DNA of 64,000 bases from positions 62,001 to 126,000 of the forward strand of contig DVHG01000016.1 in NCBI GenBank assembly GCA_018712345.1. Reading direction: 5' to 3'. This stretch comes from Candidatus Onthovicinus excrementipullorum. GTDB lineage: Bacteria > Bacillota > Clostridia > Oscillospirales > Acutalibacteraceae. Below are positions 45,083 to 53,882 of this stretch, piece after piece; within the stretch, counting starts at the first letter, position 1, and the number at the start of each line of letters is the position of its first letter. Both the position numbers and the translations under genes were made by a program. The notes beneath the pieces were generated by a model, which saw only the letters and a list, made by a program, of their open reading frames with translations, was not told where the DNA came from and searched no databases.

Positions 45083-46735
45083 TCAGCCGTTCTTCCTTTT
45101 ACGGATCAGGATAATGGCTGCTGCCGCACTCAATGCAGCGGCGGATACTGCCGCATGAAACAGGCCGTCGCCTGTATTGGGCTGACCGGCTGTGTCCTGA
45201 TCATCCAGACCGGCGGGAGGATCAGTCTCCGGGGCGGTCGGCAAAGTCTCATCCGGCTCCGTTCCGCCCGGTTCAGTCGGCGTCTCCACCGTACGGCGGT
45301 ACTCCAGGACGATCCGGTTCTGTGCGGGATCAGCCGTCAGCTCAAGATCGCCGCTCGCGCCGTAATACGTGTACGCTGCGCCGTTATATTCCGAGTGCTG
45401 GGGCTGATCTGACGCCAGAATAATCTGCCCGACAAGGCCGGAGATCGGCTCCCCGATTATCTCACCGTCCAGCACATATTCCCCGCCGTCGGTACTCGTG
45501 TAATAGCGGTGCACTACCTGATACGTGGTATCAATCCGGTCAAGGGTAATGCTGTTATTGTATGAAAACTCATAATTCATATATCCGTTGCCCACACCGG
45601 GACCGTCGACGGCCAGCTTGGTCTCAAAGGAGAGGGATTCCCCGTTCTCCAGCGCGTCCGCATGCTCCAGCCCCGCAAAGTAGGCGTCCGTATTCTGATA
45701 CAGCGCTCCGGCCGGGTCCGCATAGTCCCCTACGCCGCGTGTGCGGGTGAAAGCCGTATTTCTGTTTGGCTCGAGCTGCTCGCACTCCTTGGCACCATAG
45801 GCCACGCTGAAATACTCCTGATAGAAGACATCATAGCTGAACACGGCCAGCGGCTGCTCCGGCCACTTGAGCTGTACCTGAACCTCATCCCCGGAACGTT
45901 TTGAGACATAGGCATAGGGTGCAATCTCGGGATGCTCCTGCTTGAGCTGTTCCAGATAGCCCGCGGACATTTTAAAAATGGAGTTGACTCCGGCCTGAGC
46001 AAAGGTATCCCCTAAACCGGGTTTCGCTGCGGCCAGTTCCTCCCAGGTGGCATAATCCGTGTGATAAAATTCATTGTAATAATCGAGCATATAATCGGTC
46101 AGGGGCTGCTCTCCCGTATACCCCTTCTCCGCCAGCACATCATAGATGCCAAACATCATGTCCGCCGTCACGTCTGCGCTGCCCTTACAGCCGAACAGGT
46201 CCCGATATATCGCCTTGTGGGAGGCCGGGACGGCGCTGATGAACTCGAACGGGAGCCGCTGCCCGTCATATCCGGTAAAGGAGCTCAGCTCCTCCTCCGG
46301 GAAATCTGAAACATCCAGCGGTGAAAGCACAAAACTTCCGCGCTGATAGGCATAGGTGTGCCCCGATCGGTTTGTGATGCAGACCTTGACCATGTTGCTG
46401 TCGCCCGGCAGAACCGGATAGCTGTCCATTCCGTTTTCCGCCGCGTAGGCATTGAACAGCCCGAGGACCGCCTCGCTCAGATCCACTTGAACATCCGCGG
46501 CATCGCCCTCGCCAATGTCCAGATACAGATACCAGCAGCCGTCCTCCTCAGACAGGCCGGAACGCTCCTCGTCCACCGTCACCGGCGTACTCTGCGCACC
46601 GGGCTCGGGGTCGGTTCCCTCGCCGTCCGTGGGATTGGCCGCAAAGGCGGCGATCGTGCCCGCAGTCAGCGAACCGATCAGTATTCCCGCGCCGATGAGA
46701 ACAGATAAAATTTTTTTACTTCTTTTAAACTGCAT
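45083..46735 (-). CDS. Sortase-anchored surface protein with MucBP-like region
   Basis: 550 residues. A signal peptide (KKILSVLIGAGILIGSLTAG to AFA, cleavage about 32) begins it. A thioester/adhesin-like middle follows (FTGYDGQRLPFEF, YMNYEFSYNNSITLD), then a MucBP-like segment (VVHRYYTSTDGG, LTADPAQNRIVLEYRR), a Pro/Thr-rich spacer, and the C-terminal sorting signal QPNTG (about 518), hydrophobic helix and KRKNG tail. QPNTG is a variant LPXTG. It should be bound to peptidoglycan; no sortase gene is in the window. Start ATG 46735 has AAGG 7 nt upstream; ATG 46762 is possible. Confidence 0.82.
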   Translation of the reverse strand: MQFKRSKKILSVLIGAGILIGSLTAGTIAAFAANPTDGEGTDPEPGAQSTPVTVDEERSGLSEEDGCWYLYLDIGEGDAADVQVDLSEAVLGLFNAYAAENGMDSYPVLPGDSNMVKVCITNRSGHTYAYQRGSFVLSPLDVSDFPEEELSSFTGYDGQRLPFEFISAVPASHKAIYRDLFGCKGSADVTADMMFGIYDVLAEKGYTGEQPLTDYMLDYYNEFYHTDYATWEELAAAKPGLGDTFAQAGVNSIFKMSAGYLEQLKQEHPEIAPYAYVSKRSGDEVQVQLKWPEQPLAVFSYDVFYQEYFSVAYGAKECEQLEPNRNTAFTRTRGVGDYADPAGALYQNTDAYFAGLEHADALENGESLSFETKLAVDGPGVGNGYMNYEFSYNNSITLDRIDTTYQVVHRYYTSTDGGEYVLDGEIIGEPISGLVGQIILASDQPQHSEYNGAAYTYYGASGDLELTADPAQNRIVLEYRRTVETPTEPGGTEPDETLPTAPETDPPAGLDDQDTAGQPNTGDGLFHAAVSAAALSAAAAIILIRKRKNG

Positions 46736-46781
46736 TATTTGACCTTCCTTCCCATAAGTCATGTGCTCACCCGTTTCAACT

Positions 46782-46791
46782 GAAACGTTTC
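46782..46791. promoter_or_regulatory. GAAACGTTTC palindrome upstream of the surface-protein gene
   Basis: The same 10-bp perfect palindrome as at 5635-5644, within 50 nt upstream of the surface-protein start codon. It may be a LacI-family operator; chance cannot be excluded for 10 bp. Confidence 0.35.
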
Positions 46792-46892
46792 TCCTTATAG
46801 CCGGAGTCTGCTGTATCGTACTCCGAGCCGAAGAGACCATTAAATTTTAAAAATCCTGCACGGATTTTCACCAAAAGAAGAGGTAAAATCAA

Positions 46893-46928
46893 AAATTATT
46901 TTACACACAAGTGTGAGTAAAATAATTT
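46893..46928. promoter_or_regulatory. 36-bp palindrome: terminator of the XRE gene and/or operator
   Basis: Twelve perfectly paired bases on each side (AAATTATTTTAC and its complement) flank a 12-bp core that pairs except at two positions. It lies past the stop of the XRE gene at 46959. On the minus strand the hairpin is followed by TTTTTGATTTT, so a terminator is plausible. It contains TGTGAGTA, also present in the XRE gene's promoter spacer. Confidence 0.55.
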
Positions 46929-46958
46929 CGATAGTGCGACAAATGCACCATTTCGCAA

Positions 46959-47201
46959 TTATGCTGTTTTTTCTCCATTGCCGCTCCGATTCGAGGGGGT
47001 GCGGGTACGCACCCGATGGCCGACCAGATAATCCAGTGAACAGTCAAAAAAATCGGCGATACGCTCGATCTCCGATAGGGTAAACTCCCGTTTTCCATTC
47101 AGCTTCATACTGACACTTCCCGGGGAAAGACCCAGAATTTCCGCCAGCTTCTCCACGGTACAGCCGCTGCGTCCCATCTCTGCCCTGATATTAGGATACA
47201 A
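46959..47201 (-). CDS. XRE-family HTH regulator (small)
   Basis: 80 residues. The HTH (about 13-62) has TVEKLAEILGLSPGSVSMKLNGKREFTLSEIERIADFFDCSLDYL, given by positions 15-59. A short basic tail (RVRTRTPSNRSG) follows. It resembles phage-repressor-type or SinR-like single-domain regulators. GGAGG lies upstream. It is divergent from a second XRE gene, with both promoters packed into 130 nt, so cross-regulation is likely. Confidence 0.85.
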   Translation of the reverse strand: MYPNIRAEMGRSGCTVEKLAEILGLSPGSVSMKLNGKREFTLSEIERIADFFDCSLDYLVGHRVRTRTPSNRSGNGEKTA

Positions 47202-47250
47202 AATTTCACCCTCCTTTATTTTTAATCACTTTTGTGAATTCTATACCCTA

Positions 47251-47278
47251 ATTATACTCACAATAGAGAATAAGTCAA
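47251..47278 (-). promoter_or_regulatory. SigA-type promoter of the minus-strand XRE gene
   Basis: Minus strand TTGACT (47278-47273), 16 nt, TATAAT (47256-47251). The spacer contains TTGTGAG; with the TTGTGA at 47231-47237 this forms an inverted pair around the -10. Confidence 0.7.
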
Positions 47279-47286
47279 GCGCAGAA

Positions 47287-47315
47287 TTGACATTCTCCCT
47301 CACAAATGTTAATAT
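47287..47315 (+). promoter_or_regulatory. SigA-type promoter of the plus-strand XRE gene
   Basis: TTGACA (47287-47292), 17 nt, TAATAT (47310-47315). Transcription would start near 47322, almost on the GGAGG ribosome site. Confidence 0.72.
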
Positions 47316-47333
47316 CAAATCGGAGGTGGAACT

Positions 47334-47651
47334 ATGAATTTCAGCAATACCCTCAGGCGGCTTTTACAGGACAGGAATTGGCGGCAAGCTGATCTGTGCC
47401 GGATAACCGGCATCCAGACCTCCCTGATCTCCGACTACCTCAGAGGAAAAAAGAGCCCGACCATTGGCAACGCAATCCTGATCGCCGATGCCCTCAATGT
47501 TTCGCTTGATGAGCTTGTGGGCAAAGAGGAATCAGCACATGAAAAGGATGAAATTTTCAGAGAGATCTGTGCCGCGGCGGCAGAGCTCTCTGATGACGGT
47601 CGCCGCCTTCTGCTGGACATCGCCCGAACGATGACAGCTTATCTGCACTGA
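47334..47651 (+). CDS. XRE-family HTH regulator
   Basis: 105 residues. The HTH (about 5-60) contains NTLRRLLQDRNWRQADLCRITGIQTSLISDYLRGKKSP (positions 5-42), followed by a helical C-terminus (about 65-105), perhaps for dimerisation. GGAGG lies 7 nt before ATG 47334. Divergent from the other XRE gene; together they look like a small genetic switch beside the surface-protein gene. Confidence 0.87.
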   Translation: MNFSNTLRRLLQDRNWRQADLCRITGIQTSLISDYLRGKKSPTIGNAILIADALNVSLDELVGKEESAHEKDEIFREICAAAAELSDDGRRLLLDIARTMTAYLH

Positions 47652-47951
47652 CACAGCGCACCGGACAGGACAGCCCTCCGCCGAATGCCGAGCGGATAAT
47701 TTTTTCGGCGGCAGCTCCCATATTATAGGTCCGTACCGGGGGAACTTTGTCTGCTCCTGTCGTGTGGTAAAAAAAGTGTACCATTTTGCCCGAATAAAAA
47801 AGTAAAAAGCCCTGCTTTTTTCTGATTTCCAGACATTAAAAAAGGAGCCCGGGGCAGTCCGTAAGACTGTCTCGGGCTCCTTTACTGTCTTTTTTATTTG
47901 CATTGCAATTCCGGTGTAAAACGGCATTAAAAAATCCCCGTCCGGCCTTTT
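47652..47951. other. Gene-free stretch holding two terminators
   Basis: Between the XRE gene and rqcH. Contains a strong hairpin at 47838-47885 and the rqcH terminator overlapping its own stop codon. No gene is supported; a minus-strand frame at 47532-47927 is a shadow. Confidence 0.6.
47838..47885. terminator. Terminator-like hairpin
   Basis: AAAGGAGCCCG (47841-47851) pairs with CGGGCTCCTTT (47873-47883), with further pairing inside (CAGTC/GACTG). Flanked by A and T runs, it can work both ways. Confidence 0.75.
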
Positions 47952-47969
47952 TCAGGCCGTGGGGGATTT
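47932..47969 (-). terminator. Terminator of rqcH, overlapping its stop codon
   Basis: AAATCCCC (47932-47939) pairs with GGGGATTT (47962-47969), with inner GGCC pairing; the stop codon TGA lies within the stem-loop. Confidence 0.65.
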
Positions 47970-49706
47970 CAAAATCTCAGCAGGATTTTTGGGGTCGACA
48001 AGCAGGGTCTTATTGGTGTGGTAAATCACCTTGCCCGGCTTTGCCCCGACCGGCTTTTTCAGTTCCCGCACATAGGTATAATCGACCTCCACACGCGTAC
48101 TGTCGGACGCCCTGCTATAAAAGGCAGCAGTCTGTGCCGCCTCCAGAATCGACCGCTCCGGCGGGATGGAGCCGTCGCAGCACAGGATGACATGCGAACC
48201 GGGAATCTCCTTGGTATGGAACCAGAGATCGCTTTTGGCCGCAGTTTTCAGGGAGAGTTTATCATTCTGGAGATTGTTCCGGCCGACGAGGATCTTATAC
48301 CCGTCCGATGAGGTGAACTCCATCGGCGGAAGGGCCGCAGTTTTGCGCTGCTTGACGGCGGAGCGTTTGATATATCCGCTGCGGGAGAGCTCCTCCCGGA
48401 TCTCATCGATCTCCTGGCGCGTCTGGGCACGGGAGAGTTCATCCTTCACGCTGTCCAGATAGGCGACCTCCTGCTCGGACTCCGCGATCAGATCACCGAG
48501 GATCTTCTCCGCGTTAAACGCCTTCCGATACTCCTTGTAGTACTTCTGCGCATTCTGCGCCGGGGTGAGCGCAGGATCGGCCGTAATGCGCAGCAGGCGG
48601 TTATCCTCATAGTAATTCTCCAGTTCGTAAAAAAGCGATCCCTTTTGCAGCCGGTAGAGATTGGCGTTAATAAGCTCCGCTCTGATGCGCAGCTCATCCT
48701 TATCCTTGCAGGACTCCAGCTCCGCCCGCCGGGAATTGAGTTTGCGGGCCGCACGCTCACTCAGTGTGGAGAGCAATTTAAACAGGTCGTGCTCCCGGCG
48801 GCGCGTGCGCTCCACCACATCGCGCTCATAATAAAAATCGTCCAGCACCTCGGAGAGTGTATGGTACAGCTTCACCTGTGCGGCCGAGCCGTACTGTGTG
48901 ATCGGAAAAAAGGAGAACTCGCGCGGCTTTCCCAATTCGTCAAACACGATGCACGGCTGAAACTCCCCCTGCGTGATGGAGCTCTTCAGCGTCTCAAGCT
49001 GCTCCCCGACCGCGTTCCATCCTGCGTCAGAGAGCTCTGCCACGCGCACATCCTCCCCGCAGGCACGGTGTGAAATCTCCCGGCACACGACCGGTGAGAC
49101 CCCCTGCACGCTCTTGAGAAGCGCACCGGAGAGCATGGCGGTATCGAATTCCCGCACACGCTGCAAGATCCGATCCGCATCACACTGCAAAAGGTCCAGT
49201 TTATCCTGCTGCGGCGGGAGTATATAATCCGTTCCGGGCAAAATGACCCGGTAGGAGGACTTGGAGGCGTCGATCCGCTTGACACTGTCGATCACCTTTC
49301 CATCCCCATTGACCAGAATGGCATTGCTGTGCTTGGCCATGATCTCAATATACAGGGAGAGGCGGACCGGATCCCCGATCTCATTGGTGGCGTCAAATCC
49401 AAGAGTCAGCACGCGGTCCATCCCGCACTGCTCCACGGAGGATACCATGGCGCCGGTCAGATATTTGCGCAGCAGCATGCAGAGCATGGGCGGCTTATCC
49501 GGATTCTCCGGCGCGCGGGACGTAAAGTGAACGCGCGGGCTGTCCGGCCGGACGGAGATGAACAGCTTGCGCGCGCCGCTGCGCCCGCGCAGGTGCAGCA
49601 CGATCTCATCGCGCGCGGGCTGATGGACCTTTTCTACCCGGCAGCCGACCGCAGCAGAGGCGATCTCCTGCTTTAAACAATGTAAATATGCGCCGTCTAA
49701 CGCCAT
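47952..49706 (-). CDS. rqcH: RqcH (Rqc2/NEMF homologue, NFACT family)
   Basis: 584 residues. NFACT-N (about 1-190; MALDGAYLHCLKQEI, with YILPPQQDK), HhH region, a long coiled-coil M domain (about 260-430), and NFACT-R near the C-terminus (SSDGYKILVGRNNLQNDKLSLKTA, positions about 440-463, then DLWFHTKEIPGSHVIL). It marks incomplete peptides on stalled 50S subunits with C-terminal alanine tails. Often mis-named fibronectin-binding protein. I chose ATG 49706 with AAAGGAG upstream rather than 49766. Confidence 0.95.
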   Translation of the reverse strand: MALDGAYLHCLKQEIASAAVGCRVEKVHQPARDEIVLHLRGRSGARKLFISVRPDSPRVHFTSRAPENPDKPPMLCMLLRKYLTGAMVSSVEQCGMDRVLTLGFDATNEIGDPVRLSLYIEIMAKHSNAILVNGDGKVIDSVKRIDASKSSYRVILPGTDYILPPQQDKLDLLQCDADRILQRVREFDTAMLSGALLKSVQGVSPVVCREISHRACGEDVRVAELSDAGWNAVGEQLETLKSSITQGEFQPCIVFDELGKPREFSFFPITQYGSAAQVKLYHTLSEVLDDFYYERDVVERTRRREHDLFKLLSTLSERAARKLNSRRAELESCKDKDELRIRAELINANLYRLQKGSLFYELENYYEDNRLLRITADPALTPAQNAQKYYKEYRKAFNAEKILGDLIAESEQEVAYLDSVKDELSRAQTRQEIDEIREELSRSGYIKRSAVKQRKTAALPPMEFTSSDGYKILVGRNNLQNDKLSLKTAAKSDLWFHTKEIPGSHVILCCDGSIPPERSILEAAQTAAFYSRASDSTRVEVDYTYVRELKKPVGAKPGKVIYHTNKTLLVDPKNPAEILKSPTA

Positions 49707-49719
49707 AACTGTAACTCCT

Positions 49720-50478
49720 TTATTCCACGACGGAGATGGGGTTGTGCTCCTCCAAAAGCGTGACATTCACGTTCGGGAATGCCCCCAGCAGCCGCTCGCG
49801 CAGAACGGGGGCGATGATCCGCTCCGTCTCATAGTGCCCGGCGGCGATGAGGGAGATCCCCATCTCCTCCGCGTTCAGAAAATCGTGGTGCCCGGCATCC
49901 CCGGTGATTAGGGCATCGCAGCCGAGCGCTTTGGCATCGGCCATCAGATCCGCCCCTGCCCCGCTGCATACGGCCGCCCTGTAAACCCGGCGGTCCTGCC
50001 CGCAGCAACGCAGTGCGGCCGCATTCAGTTCCTGACGGACCTGCGCCGCCAGTTCCCCAGCGGTAATTCCGCCCACCGTACCGATGCGCAGGAACCCCGA
50101 GGCATCCTTCTCCGGCTGCCGGAGGCCAATGCGCTGTGCCAGTGTATCGTTTACGCCGCCGTCAGCCTTATCGAGCGGCGTGTGACAGCAGATGACGTTC
50201 ATTCCCAGGCGCACAGCCTCCCACAGCACCGTGCCCCGCAGGACGGCCTTTGCCGGATGAAAGATCACCGGGTGATGCGTGACGATCAGATTCACGCCCT
50301 GCAGGCGCGCCTGTTCGAGCACCTGCGCCGTGATTTCCAGCGCCGTACCGATCCCACAGACCGGCTCCTCCGCCGATCCGACAAGCAGTCCGCTGTTATC
50401 CCAGCTCTCCTGCGTATCAAACGGGGCGATGGAATCGAGAAAGCGATAGACTTCCCCGACCGTAATCGAATGATCCAT
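49720..50478 (-). CDS. Nif3-like dinuclear-metal hexameric protein (DUF34)
   Basis: 252 residues. Metal-binding motifs are THHPVIFHP (about 70-78) and LITGDAGHHDF near the C-terminus, with a core DNSGLLVGS near the N-terminus. Members form toroidal hexamers with two metals per chain; proposed roles include GTP cyclohydrolase-I-type reactions and metal insertion, none certain. Shares an operon with trmK (3 nt apart), its usual clostridial neighbour. Confidence 0.92.
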   Translation of the reverse strand: MDHSITVGEVYRFLDSIAPFDTQESWDNSGLLVGSAEEPVCGIGTALEITAQVLEQARLQGVNLIVTHHPVIFHPAKAVLRGTVLWEAVRLGMNVICCHTPLDKADGGVNDTLAQRIGLRQPEKDASGFLRIGTVGGITAGELAAQVRQELNAAALRCCGQDRRVYRAAVCSGAGADLMADAKALGCDALITGDAGHHDFLNAEEMGISLIAAGHYETERIIAPVLRERLLGAFPNVNVTLLEEHNPISVVE

Positions 50479-50481
50479 GTT

Positions 50482-51183
50482 TCATGCTCCTTTCAACGCG
50501 CGCTCCAAATCGGCAAGGACCGCGCGGACCTCATCCGCCCGATCCGCCTTCTCCGGCAGATCCGCGATTCCCTTCAGCTCCTTCCGGAAGCGCCGGCGCT
50601 GCTTCTCAATAAAACGGATGGCATCCGGGTTCTGCACGCCGCGCAGCAGACCGATATAGGGCTGCGCCCCCGAGAGGTGACGCACTGTGCCGTCATACTC
50701 CGCCGCCAGAATCAGATAGACCTTCCCCGCATCCGTGACGGCGCGCTCCTCCACGATGGAAAAGCCGTTCTCCGCCAGGAAGAGATGCACCTCCTCGGCC
50801 CGCGTCATCGGCTGGAGGATCAGACGGTACCGGGAATCCCGCAGATACGGCGCCCGAGTGAGAATGGCGGCGATCATCTCCCCACCCATGCCGGCGATAA
50901 TAATATCGTCCGCCGCACGGAAGGCCGCGTCCTCCAACCCATCCGAGAGGACCAGCTCTACCCGGTCCTCCAGCCCGCAGGCACACACGGTTTCACGCGC
51001 GTTGTTCAGCGGACCCTCTCCGATATCCCCGGCAATGCAGCGCGGGCAGATCCCGCTTCCGACCAGATAGGCCGGGAGATAGGCGTGATCCGTCCCAACA
51101 TCGGCTGCAACCCGCCCCAGCCGTACCAGCGCAGCGGCGGCGGACAGGCGCGGATTCAGGCGGATTCCGCGATATTCCCCCAT
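50482..51183 (-). CDS. trmK: tRNA (adenine-22-N1)-methyltransferase
   Basis: 233 residues. A Rossmann methyltransferase with SAM-binding motif VAADVGTDHAYLPAYL (about 24-39), GDIGEGPLNNA, and the DUF633/TrmK-type catalytic-site region IAGMGGEMIAAIL (about 90-102). It methylates A22 of tRNAs. It sits directly before the Nif3-family gene. Confidence 0.94.
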   Translation of the reverse strand: MGEYRGIRLNPRLSAAAALVRLGRVAADVGTDHAYLPAYLVGSGICPRCIAGDIGEGPLNNARETVCACGLEDRVELVLSDGLEDAAFRAADDIIIAGMGGEMIAAILTRAPYLRDSRYRLILQPMTRAEEVHLFLAENGFSIVEERAVTDAGKVYLILAAEYDGTVRHLSGAQPYIGLLRGVQNPDAIRFIEKQRRRFRKELKGIADLPEKADRADEVRAVLADLERALKGA

Positions 51184-51255
51184 ATTCTCACCTCAAAAGC
51201 TGCGCCCGCACGGAAAACCGGGCGGGCACAGGCAAATCATCATTTGACCGGCAGA

Positions 51256-51462
51256 TTATTCCTTCCCAGCGAGGAAGTCATTAATCTGCTTTTCCAGTGC
51301 TTCGGCATCCACGCCGTGGACCATGCAGGCCTGCGCCAGCGTCTCCCCACGGGAGGCGGGGCAGCCAAGGCAGTGCATCCCCATATTCATGAAAAACGGC
51401 GCCGTCTCACGGTCGAGATCAAGGATCTCGCCAACGGTCATATCTTTAGTGATCTGAGCCAT
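51256..51462 (-). CDS. DUF1858 domain protein
   Basis: 68 residues. The whole protein is a DUF1858 domain: DMTVGEILDLDRETAPFFMNMG followed by HCLGCPASRGETL (positions 29-43), with two Cys that might bind a metal or an iron-sulfur cluster. Such small proteins are common in anaerobes, sometimes fused to hybrid-cluster or ScdA/RIC-like proteins; the role is unknown. Strong promoter upstream (51523-51551); may lead the trmK unit 72 nt on. Confidence 0.88.
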   Translation of the reverse strand: MAQITKDMTVGEILDLDRETAPFFMNMGMHCLGCPASRGETLAQACMVHGVDAEALEKQINDFLAGKE

Positions 51463-51522
51463 AAGAGCCTCCTTAACAGTAATAAAACTTTCATACGGTT
51501 CGCACCTGCTTACCGCTGTTTT

Positions 51523-51551
51523 ATTATATCGCGAACAGCCGATATTTTCAA
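51523..51551 (-). promoter_or_regulatory. SigA-type promoter of the DUF1858 gene
   Basis: Minus strand TTGAAA (51551-51546), 17 nt, TATAAT (51528-51523). Confidence 0.75.
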
Positions 51552-51566
51552 GCCCGAATATACTTC

Positions 51567-53012
51567 CTATTTTTTCTCCTCAGGCGCAGCCTGGCCCTCC
51601 TCAAGCGTGGGCGGATCCACCGTAGAGAGCGATTCCTCCACCTTGTTGGCGCGCTTTTCCGGCAGGATCAGGTTCAGGATGATTCCGGCGAGGGCCGCCA
51701 GAGACATGCCGGAGAGGGACTGGATGCTCGTCAGCTGGATGGCCGCACCGCCCAGACCGAGCACCAGCATCACGGAGGCGATGATCGTATTGCGGGACTG
51801 CCCGAAATCGACCTTGGCGTCGATCAGCACGCGCAGACCGTTGGCCGCGATAAAGCCGAACAGGACAATGCAGATGCCGCCCATGACCGCCTGCGGGATG
51901 GCGGAGATCAGGTCCTTAAACGGCTTGATAAAGGCGAGCAGAATCGCGATAAAGGCCGCGCCGCCGGTAACGTAGACACTGCCGATACGCGTCATCCCGA
52001 CGACGCCCGTATTCTCCCCGTAAGAGGTGTTCGCCGGGCCGCCGATCATACCGGCTACAAAGGTGGCAAGGCCATCGCCCAGCAGCGTGCGCTTGAGGCC
52101 GGGATCCTTCAGGAAGTTCTGGCCGCAGATGTTGCTGAGCACCGTGTGATCGCCGATGTGCTCCGCCATGGTGACGAAGGCCACGGGGACGATCGCCAGC
52201 GCAAAGGAAAAATCGAGCGAATAGCCGGTGAAGAAGAGCGGATTATTGCCGTCGCCGATCGGGAGCATAATCTTGGGCATCTCCAAAATTTCAAGATTCT
52301 TAAAGTCATTGGCCACAACGGCGAGATTATTGAGAATCAGCTGGTTGGCGGGATCGCCAAGGTTGAAGATCAGATCAAAAATAATGCTTACAGCGATACC
52401 GGCAAAGATGCCGGACATGATCGGGACAATCTTGAAAAAACCCTTGGCATAGACGGCTACGAGCGCGGTGACCAGCAGGGTCAAAAGGGCCACAGCGACC
52501 ACCTGCCAGTTCATCCCCTGCCCCTCGGTGAGGACGAGGCCGGCGTTGGAGCAGGCGCTCGACGCCAGTCCAAGGCCGATGACCATGATCATGGGACCGA
52601 CGACGACCGGCGGCAGGAGCCTGTCGATCCAGCGGGTGCCGGCGATCCAGATAATGGCGGCAAAGAGGACGTACATCAGGCCGGAGATCATCAATCCGGT
52701 TGCAACGGCGGCAAAATTCGCCTTGGAGCTGAATTCCGGATCGGAGACCGAGACGCCCAGCGCGGAGATGATGACCGTGATGTAGGCAAATGAACTGCCC
52801 AGATAGATCGGACAGCGCGCCTTAGTACAGAGGATGTAAATAAACGTGCCGATCCCCGAGCACAGGAGCGACGTATTGATGGGCAGTCCCGTGAGAATCG
52901 GGACAAGCACCGTGGAGCCGAACATGGCAAACACGTGCTGAAAGCTCAGGATGATCCATTTCCCCATAGTCGGGCGCTCCTGGATCCCGATGATCAATTT
53001 TGGCTGTGACAA
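51567..53012 (-). CDS. NCS2-family uracil/xanthine permease
   Basis: 481 residues with about 14 membrane segments. It begins PKLIIGIQERPTMGKWIILSFQHVFAMFGSTVLVP (positions 4-38), has the half-helix signatures GLASSAC... and FVTMAEHIGDH (Glu binding the base) and NTSYGENTGVVGMTR. This is typical of UraA/PyrP proton-linked uracil importers. The C-terminal tail is charged (EEGQAAPEEKK). The start is TTG 53012 with GGAGG 7 nt upstream. No purine or PyrR-type element was found in the 65-nt leader. Confidence 0.93.
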   Translation of the reverse strand: MSQPKLIIGIQERPTMGKWIILSFQHVFAMFGSTVLVPILTGLPINTSLLCSGIGTFIYILCTKARCPIYLGSSFAYITVIISALGVSVSDPEFSSKANFAAVATGLMISGLMYVLFAAIIWIAGTRWIDRLLPPVVVGPMIMVIGLGLASSACSNAGLVLTEGQGMNWQVVAVALLTLLVTALVAVYAKGFFKIVPIMSGIFAGIAVSIIFDLIFNLGDPANQLILNNLAVVANDFKNLEILEMPKIMLPIGDGNNPLFFTGYSLDFSFALAIVPVAFVTMAEHIGDHTVLSNICGQNFLKDPGLKRTLLGDGLATFVAGMIGGPANTSYGENTGVVGMTRIGSVYVTGGAAFIAILLAFIKPFKDLISAIPQAVMGGICIVLFGFIAANGLRVLIDAKVDFGQSRNTIIASVMLVLGLGGAAIQLTSIQSLSGMSLAALAGIILNLILPEKRANKVEESLSTVDPPTLEEGQAAPEEKK

Positions 53013-53079
53013 AATGACCCCTCCTTCAATTCCCCCTTAAACTCCCCGTCCCGGCAGAACACGACGAGGTTCTACATTA

Positions 53080-53108
53080 ACTTTACAGGGTTTGCGCCCC
53101 GATGTCAA
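53080..53108 (-). promoter_or_regulatory. SigA-type promoter of the permease gene
   Basis: Minus strand TTGACA (53108-53103), 17 nt, TAAAGT (53085-53080). Confidence 0.75.
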
Positions 53109-53208
53109 GAAAAACCGCTCTTTTTTGGATTCCGGGCGTCCCCTCTTCCATTTTCGGCCGATTTGTGATAAAGTAAAAGCAGAATTCTATTCCAAAGCGG
53201 GTGATCCC

Positions 53209-53796
53209 TTGAACCGATATAACGCATTCGACGCGGGCGTGGAGTTCGGCGGCCTAAAAAACAGTGCAGATATCAAAATCCTGATCTGCTACCTGCTCAA
53301 GAGCATCGGCCGGCCCCTCACGCGTAAAAATATGATCGACGCCATCACCGGAAACGGCATTGCCAACTACTTTGAAGTCAATCAGGGGCTGAGCGATCTG
53401 GTCAAGACGGAGTGCCTGACTTCCAGCGGGGCGCTGGAGGACCAGACCTTCACCCTGACGGACAAGGGGCGCGAGGTTGCCGAGACGCTCGAGAGCACAC
53501 TCTCCATCAACGTGCGGAAAAAGGCCGTGCGCGAGACGCTCGCCCTGCTGACGCGCCTGCGCCGGGAGAGCGAGAATAAAATTGAAATCCTCCCGTTGGA
53601 GAGCGGCGGATACAGCGTCTCCTTCACTGTGCTTGACGGCGTGGATAAGCTGATGACGCTGGAGCTCTACGTGGCCGACCTGTTCCAGGCCGAGCAGCTG
53701 AAGAACAGCTTTTTGGAGGATCCCGCCGGCCTGTACACGATGATCCTCTCCCGTCTGGCCGGGGAGCACGCCGTGGGGGAACAGCGGGAGGAGTGA
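53209..53796 (+). CDS. DUF4364-family protein
   Basis: 195 residues, helical with a winged-helix-like N-terminus (NRYNAFDAGVEFGGLKNSADIKILICYLLKSIGRPLTR, positions 2-39) and a C-terminal ligand-like domain. The family is widespread in Clostridia with unknown role and may be DNA-binding. I chose TTG 53209, which gives the family N-terminus NRYNAF and has GGGTGAT upstream; the longer GTG/ATG frame from 53092 runs over the permease promoter. Confidence 0.82.
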   Translation: MNRYNAFDAGVEFGGLKNSADIKILICYLLKSIGRPLTRKNMIDAITGNGIANYFEVNQGLSDLVKTECLTSSGALEDQTFTLTDKGREVAETLESTLSINVRKKAVRETLALLTRLRRESENKIEILPLESGGYSVSFTVLDGVDKLMTLELYVADLFQAEQLKNSFLEDPAGLYTMILSRLAGEHAVGEQREE

Positions 53797-53882
53797 GGCA
53801 CGTCAGCCAGTTCCACTGACAGCGCTGAAACTCCGAGCGCTGCGCCGGGGAGGGAAAAGCTCCCTGCGGCCTGATCATCGCC

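Noticed and set aside
53013..53079. Purine or PyrR riboswitch/attenuator before the permease
   Set aside because: The leader is only about 65 nt. It shows no purine-aptamer or PyrR-loop consensus and only a small hairpin.
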